From the NCBI RefSeq assembly GCF_030705605.1, contig NZ_JAPCKK010000014.1, positions 186,001-250,000 of the forward strand: 64,000 bases of DNA. The letters are read 5' to 3'. Every line of letters begins with the position of its first letter. Positions within the stretch are counted from its first letter, which is position 1. Below are positions 54,922 through 63,810 of this stretch, in pieces. A program made the position numbers and the translations under genes. Origin of the DNA: Paenibacillus zeirhizosphaerae (GTDB taxonomy: Bacteria; Bacillota; Bacilli; Paenibacillales; Paenibacillaceae). The notes beneath the pieces are model-generated. The model saw only the letters and a list, made by a program, of their open reading frames with translations, was not told the DNA's origin and ran no database searches.

Positions 54922-57120
54922 TTAATTATTCGGTTTGTATTCAGGCAACGGCGTAACCAGCAGGTTAACAGGAAGATTACTGCCTGCTGCTGCGGTAAAG
55001 TAAATTTCTACACTTTCCGCCATATGCCCGGTACGGTACAGAACGCTGTTTTCATTTGGCGCTCTGACTCCGCCCTGGTTCGCAATGCCGACAATCTGAT
55101 TGTTAACCATGGCGTAACCGGTATACAAGCCGCCGCGTGGATTGAACGTAATCAGAGAGTATGGCGCAACATTCGACAGTCTGATTTTGTACAATACCCC
55201 GAAGTTGCCGGCGTTGGAAGCCGTAGAGCCATCAATTCCGTCCGTTCCGGTGAGGTTCGGATCGACATTGTTGTCCCCGATCACGATACGCTGTTCTTTC
55301 CTTCCGACTTCTTCCGTGTACTCCATCGTACGATCTGCATTCATATAAGTACCGCGGTTATGGATACCGTCCTTGTCCAGCTTCGGCAGCGTCTGCATCG
55401 CCAACAGTGGATCAGCAGACTCTTCGACCATAATTACAGTATATTGAATCGGCTGATCTGTGTTCAAATCGGACAGCAATGAGATAACCTGATCAGGCTT
55501 CATGCTGGCCGCGCTCAGCTCCGGCAAAATCACCTTGCTCTCGCCAGGGTTCAGCAGCGTTGTTGCTCTCTGGCTACCGTCCACCAGAGATTGCAGGTAA
55601 CGCTGGGTTCCTGCCTTACCAGCGGCAGTCGCAAACGGGCTTGGTCCGCCAAAGCCGGACGCCTCCACGTTGACGGTGGCAGGGACAATGTTGTTATTCG
55701 TCGCCACTACGTACATTTTCACGCTGCGGCCCGTTTCATTCACATAATGGACCAGAATACGCTGGCTGCCTGTGCCAACCTCCTGGTAGACAATCCCGTC
55801 CTGGAACACGCGCTCCGGACTGTTCGCACGAATCAGCAGGCGCGACCCGGAAGTCACCGAAACCGGCACGGTTTCCATTTGCGGCACTTCGCCGCCGTCA
55901 AAGTTGTACAATTCACCGTATGGCGTGAACAGCTTGTTGAAGTCGTCTTCTTCATACAAGGTTTCGTTCGTAATTGTTATCGTTTGGGTATAAGTACTTG
56001 TAAGCCCCATTTTATCCGTTACCGTCAGGGAAATTTCTTTCTCGCCAGACTCGAAGAAGGCAAGCTTGTTGTTCACCCACTCCCGTTTCTCGATACGGTT
56101 CTCGTCGTCCGTACTCAGATCGGTAATGGTAATTTTCTCACCCATCTTATATTCCTTCTTGTCTGTCGTAAACAGCGCGACAGGCGGCTGGTTCTGCGGT
56201 TTAACCGTAATGGTTAAGGAGTAAGGATCACTCCATTGGCCGGATGAATCCTGGACAGAATAAGTAACCGTATAGTTGCCCGGCTCCTGGAACACATCCT
56301 GACGTCCTTCCCAGCGTTCGTTAACGATTGGTAGCCCTCTTGGAGAAGAGGATTGGGTCAAGTATGTAACCTGGGACTGTGTAGCATAAATATCTACACT
56401 AGGCTTGGTCGTAAATGAAGCGACAGGCTTCGAGACCAGATCGAGAATGACCGTTTTGTTGACATTATCCACTGTGTAGGGAATGTTCAAGGCCTGGGTA
56501 ATCGATGTCAAAGGAACCATGAATACATTCTTCTGCTGGAAGGCAGGTCCCTTCATTTGTCTGGCTTCACCGTTGACCGTGTACACGTTGCTGTCTGTTT
56601 TGAAACGAAGAACCTGTTCTCCTTGGGTAATGACCGTTTCCTTGGTAGCTGTATCATAGTAAAATTGCAATCCAACACGGTTGACTAGTGAGCGAATGGC
56701 TACATAGGAAACCCCGTTCTTCACAGTCATCGGCTGGGTAGCCGTATAGATTTGGCCGTCCTGCACCATTTTGGCGCTGTTCATATACAGAATAAGCTGA
56801 TTGGCTGCGGCAGGAATATACACATCGTCCGTAACGCTGACATCCCCTTGTGTATCTTCCGTAGAGTCCGTATCTCCCGAAGTCGGAGCATTTTCTTCTT
56901 CAACACTGTCATCAACGCTCCCGGTTACATCATCCACATATTCGGTTGCATCGTTCACATCAGTTGTTTCTTCTACAGTACTTTCATTCGTGGTGTCTGC
57001 CAGTTGATCATTGAGCTCGGATGCTTCGGTAACCGGTGCTTCGGCTGCTGCTGCCGGCATAACCGCCGCGGCCTGGGATACGGCCAGTACAGTGAGCATC
57101 GTCCATTTCTTAAGATTCAT
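54922..57120 (-). CDS. secreted stalk-domain protein with PKD-like repeats and an unrecognised C-terminal region
   Basis: The 732-residue product has a signal peptide (about 1-26), a Thr/Asp/Glu-rich spacer (30-100), a copper-amine-oxidase-like stalk domain (about 105-235, SYVAIRSLVNRVGLQFYYD then VFMVPLTSITQALNIPYT), two PKD/Ig-like domains (about 240-400, PVASFTTKP and PVALFTTDKKEY) and about 330 residues I cannot assign (GSRLLIRANSPERVFQDG to the end). Surface attachment and glycan binding are inference. AGAAGGAG precedes the ATG. It stands alone. Confidence 0.8.
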   Translation of the reverse strand: MNLKKWTMLTVLAVSQAAAVMPAAAAEAPVTEASELNDQLADTTNESTVEETTDVNDATEYVDDVTGSVDDSVEEENAPTSGDTDSTEDTQGDVSVTDDVYIPAAANQLILYMNSAKMVQDGQIYTATQPMTVKNGVSYVAIRSLVNRVGLQFYYDTATKETVITQGEQVLRFKTDSNVYTVNGEARQMKGPAFQQKNVFMVPLTSITQALNIPYTVDNVNKTVILDLVSKPVASFTTKPSVDIYATQSQVTYLTQSSSPRGLPIVNERWEGRQDVFQEPGNYTVTYSVQDSSGQWSDPYSLTITVKPQNQPPVALFTTDKKEYKMGEKITITDLSTDDENRIEKREWVNNKLAFFESGEKEISLTVTDKMGLTSTYTQTITITNETLYEEDDFNKLFTPYGELYNFDGGEVPQMETVPVSVTSGSRLLIRANSPERVFQDGIVYQEVGTGSQRILVHYVNETGRSVKMYVVATNNNIVPATVNVEASGFGGPSPFATAAGKAGTQRYLQSLVDGSQRATTLLNPGESKVILPELSAASMKPDQVISLLSDLNTDQPIQYTVIMVEESADPLLAMQTLPKLDKDGIHNRGTYMNADRTMEYTEEVGRKEQRIVIGDNNVDPNLTGTDGIDGSTASNAGNFGVLYKIRLSNVAPYSLITFNPRGGLYTGYAMVNNQIVGIANQGGVRAPNENSVLYRTGHMAESVEIYFTAAAGSNLPVNLLVTPLPEYKPNN

Positions 57121-57221
57121 TCTCTGTCTCCTTCTATTACCAAATTCTTGGCTTCCCCGTAAAAAGTCATACTATTAGACGCTGCTGTTTGTAAAAAGTT
57201 GCTGTGAATTTGCCGAAAAAG

Positions 57222-57255
57222 TAAAAACAGGAACTTCCGCACAGGGAGGTTCCTG
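57222..57255 (-). terminator. terminator of the ABC transporter/two-component operon
   Basis: CAGGAAC-TCC and GGA-GTTCCTG pair around the loop and are followed by TTTTT, about 98 bp past the regulator stop. Confidence 0.82.
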
Positions 57256-57352
57256 ATCATCGTATGACAAAACACATCAGATAAGCGCTTTCATTTCTGT
57301 AATTACGACACATTTTTGCTTTAGGATATGACTCCCTTTTACACCTGCGGTT

Positions 57353-58627
57353 TTATCCTGTCGCATGCATGCCCGCACGAAGCTGATCACGGTATTCCGA
57401 TGGCGTCAGACCGAAATGCTTATGAAATACTTTGGTAAAATATCTGCGCTCCCGATAACCGACAGCCGAGCAAATTGCGGAAATGCTGTAATTGCTCCCG
57501 GCCAGCAGCGCTTTAGCCGCAGCCAGCCGTTCCCTGGTCACATATTCCAGGAAGGTCATGCCGCAGCGCGCTTTAAACAGATGGCAAAAATAACTGCCGC
57601 TGATGCCCGTATATTCCGCCAGCTCCTCGACCGAAAGATCTGAGCACAAATGAGCGGATATATAATGTTTGGCCGTTTCAATCACATCGTCTCCATTTTT
57701 GCGGCCGCAAGTCTGCTCATCGGCCGACAGCAGACACAGGCGTTCACCCGACTGCAGCAAGACATGCCTGGAAGCATGATATACCGCCGCTAAATCCAAG
57801 GTTTGCAGCGGCCCCGGATGAACCAGCAGCCGGCCCTCCATCCCTGAATCGGCACAAATGCCGACAAACAGCTCCGTCATTTCCTGCAAGCCCGCACGTG
57901 CGGGAAACGGCTCAGGCTGTAAGGAAGCATCAAGCGCCGCACACCATTCCCCTTCCCTCACCTGAAAAACAAACGGGCTTACAAAACGGGACTGCAGTAT
58001 CCCTTCCAGCCGTTCCGACACCCGTCTGTTCCACTCTCTTTTACGGTCAACGCTCCACTGCCGGGTCTTGTCAAAGTACATGCAGGCTTCCGCCACAAAC
58101 AGCGCATACGACTCCTCTTCCTCTGTCATGGAAACCGGGGGCGCAGGAGTGCTCCAGGCTTCTCCAGTAAGCACCTCTCGGATCCGGTTCCGTTTAACCC
58201 AGCAGCCGATTTCCTCGTCCCTGGCCTGCAGCTTACTCTCCCTTTCCTTGCGCATAAGTATCCCCGCGGCAAGAGACCTTAGCACATTTTCCAGCATGTA
58301 ATAATCTATAGGCTTGGTGATATACTCCTTCACCCCATGCTTAAGAGCCGTTCTGGCATATTCAAATTCCTGGTAGCCCGTTAACAGAAGAATATCACTG
58401 TTTATCCCTCTGCTTCGCAGCTCGGAGATGAAGGTCAGCCCGTCCATCATCGGCATACGGATATCGCACAGGATCAAATCCGGAGCTTCGCGCTCAGCGA
58501 GCTGCAGCGCGTCCATTCCATTACCGGCCGTCCCAGTGATCTCAATACCCATGTCATTCCAGGGCAGGATGCTTTGCAGGTTATCGAGCACAGGTCTTTC
58601 GTCATCCACCAGCAGTGCTGTGACCAT
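57353..58627 (-). CDS. YesN-type response regulator with AraC DNA-binding domain
   Basis: This cytoplasmic transcription activator is paired with the upstream kinase. The 424-residue product (ATG at 58627, AAGGGAG upstream; the frame extends 64 codons back over the kinase end) has a receiver with LLVDDE and phospho-acceptor D55 (LILCDIRMPMMDG), a middle domain, and two AraC helix-turn-helices (VEELAEYTGISGSYFCHLFK and ISAICSAVGYRERRYFTKVF). Likely targets are its own transporter operon and glycan-use genes. Confidence 0.93.
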   Translation of the reverse strand: MVTALLVDDERPVLDNLQSILPWNDMGIEITGTAGNGMDALQLAEREAPDLILCDIRMPMMDGLTFISELRSRGINSDILLLTGYQEFEYARTALKHGVKEYITKPIDYYMLENVLRSLAAGILMRKERESKLQARDEEIGCWVKRNRIREVLTGEAWSTPAPPVSMTEEEESYALFVAEACMYFDKTRQWSVDRKREWNRRVSERLEGILQSRFVSPFVFQVREGEWCAALDASLQPEPFPARAGLQEMTELFVGICADSGMEGRLLVHPGPLQTLDLAAVYHASRHVLLQSGERLCLLSADEQTCGRKNGDDVIETAKHYISAHLCSDLSVEELAEYTGISGSYFCHLFKARCGMTFLEYVTRERLAAAKALLAGSNYSISAICSAVGYRERRYFTKVFHKHFGLTPSEYRDQLRAGMHATG

Positions 58628-58646
58628 CGTGTATTCTCCCTTCCGC

Positions 58647-60461
58647 TTAGCTGTATTTCGGTATTTTACAGCGTATGACGGTTCCCAGGCCTTTATGGGA
58701 ACAAATAAAAATTCCGTAATGTCTGCCGTATTGAATCCGAATTCTGTCCGCCACATTGCGTACCCCCAGCCCCCGCCGCTCCTCAAGCGTCCAACGCCCG
58801 CCCTGTTCTGAATCTCCATCCGGTTCCCTGATCATATATTGAAACGATCCAAGCACGTCAGAAGGGATACCGGACCCGTTATCCGCGGCTTCAAGGAGGA
58901 TGTCCCCATCCTTTTCCCACACAGCAATCCGCAACAATCCGCCGTTTGTCATGCCTTCAAAGCCGTGCTGGATCGCATTCTCCACAAGTGGCTGCAGCGT
59001 CAGCTTCAGCACCAGGCACGTCTTCAGCTCCTCCGGTATCGTAATCTCATATGTAAACAAACCGGAAAATCTGTACTGCTGGATCTCAAGATAACTCCTT
59101 AAATGGTTGATCTCTTCGGCCAGCGTAATTTCTTCCCTTTCCTGAATGCTCGTGCGCAGCATACTAGCCAGCCGGATCACCATTTCACTTACCCTGCGCC
59201 CTTCTCCCCTCACCGCCAGACCATTGATCGACTCCAGTGTATTGAATAGAAAATGGGGCTTGATTTGTGCCTGCAGCACCCGCAGCTCTGCCCGTGCTTT
59301 CTGCTCCTGCTCGGAGCTTACTTTTGCAAATAAAATTCCAATTTTGTCCATTAATGAATTAAAGCCCTCTCCAAGCACACGCAGCTCCGCCTCCTTCCCA
59401 GGCTTCACTCTGGCGCTCAAATCCCCCTCTTCCACCCTGCGCATAAAACGGACAAGGAGGGCGATATTGTCGGTGATGCGGTTCATGAACAGGATGTTAA
59501 ACAAAATGGCTCCGGCAAGGCATAGGATAATGAATACAACGAACCAGAAGGCGTAGAGAGAGAATTCGGCGGTCAAGGAACTCCATGGCGTAACGGAAAC
59601 GAGGTTCCAGGGGTAGTCCTTGAGATGATAGATGGAAATCATGCTTTGATCCCCTTGAAATGAGGACCGGAAGCTTTGATATCCGCTGCCGTAACGGACG
59701 GGATGCTCCATAAGCTCAGCCATATTTTTTCCGCTGTTCAACCCGGTTTGATCATAGACGATTAAGCCCTCGTTATTAGCAAGCATAAACGTCGTGTCCC
59801 CTGATCGTGTATTCAGCCGGAGATTGCGGAAAATCCGGTCAAACTGCCAATTCTTGATCTGAACCACCAAAATACCGATGTCGCGGAAATTGTTCAGCTC
59901 CTTGACCAGCCGAATCTGGGTGAATACGGGTTCGGAGCCGCTAAGCTCCGGGTATTCATAGGGAGCAATCCAGACCGGATTCCCGTTCTTGGCCATAACG
60001 TCTTGGTACAGAGAATGCTTCCTGAAGCTGTCGAATGGAAGGGTTGTGAAATTTTCTTTCGTAAAAATCGAGACCATCCCGGGAGATTTCCCGTTCCCCT
60101 GTAAATTATAAAGATAGGCATAGCTTATATCCGGGTAGTTGTACAGCAGATTCCGGAAATTGCGCTGGCTATCGTTAAGCGTCAACTGACCTGCCGCATT
60201 CAGATTTTGGCTACCCGGATCATCAGCAGACAGCGCCATACGAAATACCGACGTCGCAATCCCGTTATCCGTTACTTTGTTCATCTCCTCAAACACGCCG
60301 GTCAGGCTGTAACTGATGGCCTTTAACGCATATTGGGCCTGCTCGCTGTACTTGCGAGCCGCCGCATCCGAGGAAACCCATACGGTCAGTGCGCCCAGCA
60401 AGCACATGGGAACGATAATAAGCACAATAAAGGCGGCAAAAAGCTTCAGGCGCAAGGTCAT
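58647..60461 (-). CDS. YesM-type sensor histidine kinase
   Basis: The 604-residue membrane kinase has TM1 (about 5-29), an extracellular Cache-like sensor (30-300), TM2 (303-325), HAMP (about 326-380), and a LytS/YesM kinase core with phospho-acceptor H403 (QIKPHFLFNTLES), N-box N495 (PLVENAIQHGF) and G-box DNGSGIP (527-533). It is co-transcribed with sugar transporter genes and the regulator, so it probably senses the same sugar or its binding protein. Confidence 0.93.
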   Translation of the reverse strand: MTLRLKLFAAFIVLIIVPMCLLGALTVWVSSDAAARKYSEQAQYALKAISYSLTGVFEEMNKVTDNGIATSVFRMALSADDPGSQNLNAAGQLTLNDSQRNFRNLLYNYPDISYAYLYNLQGNGKSPGMVSIFTKENFTTLPFDSFRKHSLYQDVMAKNGNPVWIAPYEYPELSGSEPVFTQIRLVKELNNFRDIGILVVQIKNWQFDRIFRNLRLNTRSGDTTFMLANNEGLIVYDQTGLNSGKNMAELMEHPVRYGSGYQSFRSSFQGDQSMISIYHLKDYPWNLVSVTPWSSLTAEFSLYAFWFVVFIILCLAGAILFNILFMNRITDNIALLVRFMRRVEEGDLSARVKPGKEAELRVLGEGFNSLMDKIGILFAKVSSEQEQKARAELRVLQAQIKPHFLFNTLESINGLAVRGEGRRVSEMVIRLASMLRTSIQEREEITLAEEINHLRSYLEIQQYRFSGLFTYEITIPEELKTCLVLKLTLQPLVENAIQHGFEGMTNGGLLRIAVWEKDGDILLEAADNGSGIPSDVLGSFQYMIREPDGDSEQGGRWTLEERRGLGVRNVADRIRIQYGRHYGIFICSHKGLGTVIRCKIPKYS

Positions 60462-60484
60462 GGTCTTCTATTCCTGCGGATCAG

Positions 60485-60520
60485 GGCAGTGTGAAAGGAT
60501 CACTATCCTTTCACACTGCC
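60485..60520 (-). other. perfect 16-bp intercistronic hairpin between permease and kinase genes
   Basis: Bases 60485-60500 pair perfectly with 60505-60520 around a CACT loop. The stem covers the last codons and stop of the second permease. No T tract follows on the minus strand, so it is more likely an RNA stability or processing element than a terminator. Confidence 0.7.
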
Positions 60521-61333
60521 TGCCGTCAGGCCTTCCATAATTCGTTTTTGCAACACGGCATACATCAGAAGCACAGGTAGGATGCTGTATACGATGCCTG
60601 CCGACATTTGAGCATAATTCATCTGATATTGGTCTCTGAACTGAACCATGCCAACAGGCAGGGTACGTAATTGATCTGTGGACAAAAAATAATTGGCGAG
60701 CAAAAATTCATTCCAGTTGCCGAGGAAATTCACGATAAATACAGTCACCATAGCTGGTATCATAAGAGGTATTACAATTTTAGCAAAAATTCCCGGAGCT
60801 CTCAACCCGTCCATGACCGCCGCTTCCTCCAATTCGGAGGCCAGCGAACGCATAAACGCCGCCAGCACAATAATCGTAAACGGAATGGCATTGGCAGTAT
60901 ACGGAATAATAAGCGCCCAATGGGTGTCGAGGACCCCCAGTTTGCGTACGAGCAAGTAGATCGGAAGCAATAAAGAGTTATTGGGAATGAGCATGCCGAT
61001 CAGGGCAAGGCCGAATACGGCCCTGCCTGCTCTTGGATAGCGCATCCGGGTTACCGCGAAGGACAGCATAGCCCCGATCAGGATAGACACTGCCGCGCTC
61101 AAAGTGGAAATATACAGGCTGTTGAAGAAATAGACTCCGATTTTGGCCTTGACCCATACCTCCACATAATTGGAAAAGGCAAATTCCTGCGGTATTCCAA
61201 AAGGATTCAAAGCGATAGCGTTGTTGTCCGTCTTCACCGAGGAGAACAGAACGAACAGGAATGGAAACAAAATCACCAGCAAATACATCATCAGCAGCGT
61301 ATGCGGCAGCCAGAGTGTCTTCGCCCTCTTCAT
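60503..61333 (-). CDS. carbohydrate ABC transporter permease (MalG type)
   Basis: This is the second membrane subunit of a CUT1 sugar importer. The 276-residue product has six helices and the EAA loop (ELEEAAVMDGLRAPGIFAKIVIPLMIPAM) near residues 167-195 that contacts the ATPase. Its ATG overlaps the previous stop (TGATG), giving coupled translation. No ATPase gene is present; a shared MsmX-type ATPase elsewhere is likely. Confidence 0.93.
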   Translation of the reverse strand: MKRAKTLWLPHTLLMMYLLVILFPFLFVLFSSVKTDNNAIALNPFGIPQEFAFSNYVEVWVKAKIGVYFFNSLYISTLSAAVSILIGAMLSFAVTRMRYPRAGRAVFGLALIGMLIPNNSLLLPIYLLVRKLGVLDTHWALIIPYTANAIPFTIIVLAAFMRSLASELEEAAVMDGLRAPGIFAKIVIPLMIPAMVTVFIVNFLGNWNEFLLANYFLSTDQLRTLPVGMVQFRDQYQMNYAQMSAGIVYSILPVLLMYAVLQKRIMEGLTAGSVKG

Positions 61334-62217
61334 CAGAACTCAACCCTTTCACTGCGCCTTGCAAAAATAAGTTGATACAGAACCGTCAATACAAGCGTAA
61401 TGACAAAAATAAGCACAGCGACCGTATTGCCGTATCCGTATTTAAAATTGGTGATGGCGTATTTGATCATATAGGTGGCCAGTACATCCGTAGATCCGGC
61501 CGGTCCGCCTTTCGTCATGACGATTACGATATCTGCGGCCTTCATCGCCCCCGCGATGGAAAGCATCACCACAACCGAGATTATGGGACGAATCAAGGGC
61601 AGAATGATAAATACAGACTGTTGAATACGGTTAGCCCCGTCCATCGCTGCGGCCTCCCCCAATTCTCTAGGTATGGCCAGAATGGCCGCCAGCACCATCA
61701 CAATATAAAAACCGGTCCACTGCCACGCGTTCGTGATCAAAATGGACAGCATCGCAACCTTTTCGTCAGACAGCCAAAATACAGGATCGATGCCGAACAG
61801 GCCGAGCAGCTTATTCATCAGGCCAATATTCGGTTCGTAGATAAACCCCCACAGAATGCCGATCACGGCCGTCGACATGATCGAGGGTAAAAATACGGCC
61901 GTTTTATACAATCCCTGCAAACGTCTAACGTTGGCAATCAGCAGAGAAAATAGGATAATCAGCGGGACCTGTATGCCTATGGAAAATACGATGAACCAGA
62001 CATTGTTTAACGTCGAGCTCCAGAAACGGTCATCCCCCAGCGCCTTCACATAATTCCCCACCCCAATCCACTTCGGATGGGCTGACACCCCATTCCAGCT
62101 CGTAAAGCTGTAATAGATGGAACTGAAAATCGGATAAATGAAAAACATAAAAATCAGTACTAGCGCCGGAAGAATGAAAGCAATATATATTGCGGGGTTA
62201 CGCATAGCCTTGTTCAT
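61333..62217 (-). CDS. carbohydrate ABC transporter permease (MalF type)
   Basis: This is the first membrane subunit of the sugar importer. The 294-residue product has six helices, starting AIYIAFILPALVLIFMFFIYPIF, and an EAA loop (ELGEAAAMDGANRIQQSVFIILPLIRPI) near 190-217. GGGGAGG precedes the ATG, and the gene is 14 bp after the binding-protein gene. Confidence 0.93.
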   Translation of the reverse strand: MNKAMRNPAIYIAFILPALVLIFMFFIYPIFSSIYYSFTSWNGVSAHPKWIGVGNYVKALGDDRFWSSTLNNVWFIVFSIGIQVPLIILFSLLIANVRRLQGLYKTAVFLPSIMSTAVIGILWGFIYEPNIGLMNKLLGLFGIDPVFWLSDEKVAMLSILITNAWQWTGFYIVMVLAAILAIPRELGEAAAMDGANRIQQSVFIILPLIRPIISVVVMLSIAGAMKAADIVIVMTKGGPAGSTDVLATYMIKYAITNFKYGYGNTVAVLIFVITLVLTVLYQLIFARRSERVEF

Positions 62218-62231
62218 TTGTGCCTCCCCGG

Positions 62232-63605
62232 TTACTGAACTGCAGCGTTGGCTTCATCCTGCACTTTCTGGATTTGCTCTGCCGCCTGCTCGGGGGTGCT
62301 TTGGCCACCGATCAGCTTTTGGATCTGAATGTTGCTGATTTCTGTCGTCACATCCGCTTGCACAAGGGAGTCAAAGGCCGGGAAGGACGTTTGCGCCGTA
62401 TTTAATACCGCTACAATTTGTTTCATCAAATCATCGGTAATGCTCTCGTTCAGGACCGCTTCATCCAGCTTCATCGAAGGCAGAACCCCGTCCTCCACAA
62501 GCCCGCGAAGCTGCATTTCCTCATTAAACAAGTTTTTGATGAACGATTTGACGGCCTCTAGCTTGCGCGGATCATCTGCAACAGAAGCTGAAAAGCCATA
62601 CCCGTTATTGACGTCCCTCATCAGCGCTGTCTGGTCCCCTGTGCCCCCCTCAACCGGCGGTATATTGAAAAATCCGACCTTGCCGATCATGCCTTCACCG
62701 GACTGACCTTCCTTGAATACGGAGGATTTCCATGTCCCGTCATACATCAGGATCGCTTCACCGCTCGTAAATTGAGTAGTATATTCGGCGTATTCAAAAC
62801 CCAGCTCCCCCTGTTTAAAGTAACCTTTGTTCACCCATTCCTGATGCTTAGCGAACGCTTCAATGACTTTAGAGTCCGTCCATTTGGCTTCACCTGTCAC
62901 GAGCTTGGCCGTAACGTCCGGCCCGGCATAGCGGGACCAGAGATGGTTGGTCAGCATCAGCGGCACCCAGCCTGCCTTTGACGCGCCTGCCATCGGCACT
63001 TTACCGTCGGCCTTGATGTCGGCCAGCATCTGCTCAAATTCCGCGAAGGTCTGCGGCGGCTGCCAGCCTTTCTCCTCGAAATACGCTTTATTGTAAAAGA
63101 ATCCTTCACCTGAACCTCCTAAAGGCAGTCCGTATACTTTCCCCTCATACGTGAACGGGTCCAGTGAGGTGAAGCTGTCATGGATTCCAATCTCTTCCAG
63201 GATCGGAGTCAAATCAAGCAGCATTCCTTCTTGTGCGTACACCTTGGAATCAGGGCTGCCGAACAGGTCAAATATATCCGGGGGATTGCCGGCGGCCATT
63301 TCACCGCGCAGTTTTTCCTTCCGGTTCACATCGGAATCGACCCCGTCCAGCGTAAATGTTACTCCCGGTACATCTTCCTCCACCTGTTTGACAACGTCCT
63401 CGAGGATGGCGAGCCGCCGCTGCTTGTCAGCACCCACCTGAGTGTGACGGATCGTCATTTCAAATGGCTCAGCGCCGGAGCCGCCTTGCATTTGGCCCCC
63501 TTCACTCTGTTCTCCTTCCGTTCCTCCTGTCCCGCCGCTGCAGCCTGTGAGAATCATGAACGTTGCCAGTACACATCCGAAAATTGCGCGGAATCTTTTT
63601 TTCAT
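62232..63605 (-). CDS. extracellular sugar-binding lipoprotein
   Basis: This is the solute-binding subunit of the importer. The 457-residue product has a lipoprotein signal with lipobox LTGC (C22), a Gly/Glu-rich linker, and a family 1 solute-binding fold (MTIRHTQVGADKQRRLAILED; LPLGGSGEGFFYNK; YTTQFTSGEAILMYDGTW). The sugar cannot be deduced. AGAAGGGG precedes the ATG. It heads the five-gene operon. Confidence 0.93.
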   Translation of the reverse strand: MKKRFRAIFGCVLATFMILTGCSGGTGGTEGEQSEGGQMQGGSGAEPFEMTIRHTQVGADKQRRLAILEDVVKQVEEDVPGVTFTLDGVDSDVNRKEKLRGEMAAGNPPDIFDLFGSPDSKVYAQEGMLLDLTPILEEIGIHDSFTSLDPFTYEGKVYGLPLGGSGEGFFYNKAYFEEKGWQPPQTFAEFEQMLADIKADGKVPMAGASKAGWVPLMLTNHLWSRYAGPDVTAKLVTGEAKWTDSKVIEAFAKHQEWVNKGYFKQGELGFEYAEYTTQFTSGEAILMYDGTWKSSVFKEGQSGEGMIGKVGFFNIPPVEGGTGDQTALMRDVNNGYGFSASVADDPRKLEAVKSFIKNLFNEEMQLRGLVEDGVLPSMKLDEAVLNESITDDLMKQIVAVLNTAQTSFPAFDSLVQADVTTEISNIQIQKLIGGQSTPEQAAEQIQKVQDEANAAVQ

Positions 63606-63649
63606 GTGCAGAACCCCCTTCTTACATGGATTTTACAATGTTCCTTTTC

Positions 63650-63678
63650 ATTATAGGAGAGCAAAACTGACACTGTAA
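63650..63678 (-). promoter_or_regulatory. promoter of the sugar transporter operon
   Basis: TTACAG (63673-63678) and TATAAT (63650-63655) are exactly 17 bp apart, 45 bp before the binding-protein start. Confidence 0.7.
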
Positions 63679-63741
63679 GGACGTCATTTCGCTAAAGAAG
63701 GGATACTATTTTGCAATGGACAACCGACTGGCAGCCTCAGA

Positions 63742-63776
63742 CAAAAAAATAAGCACCTGCTCCTATGGCAGATGCT
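63742..63776 (-). terminator. terminator of pflA
   Basis: AGCATCTGC pairs with GCAGGTGCT (one G-T pair), followed by TATTTTTTTG, about 35 bp past the pflA stop. Confidence 0.85.
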
Positions 63777-63810
63777 CATCTTCACAAATAACGTATTCGA
63801 TTGCGATTTC

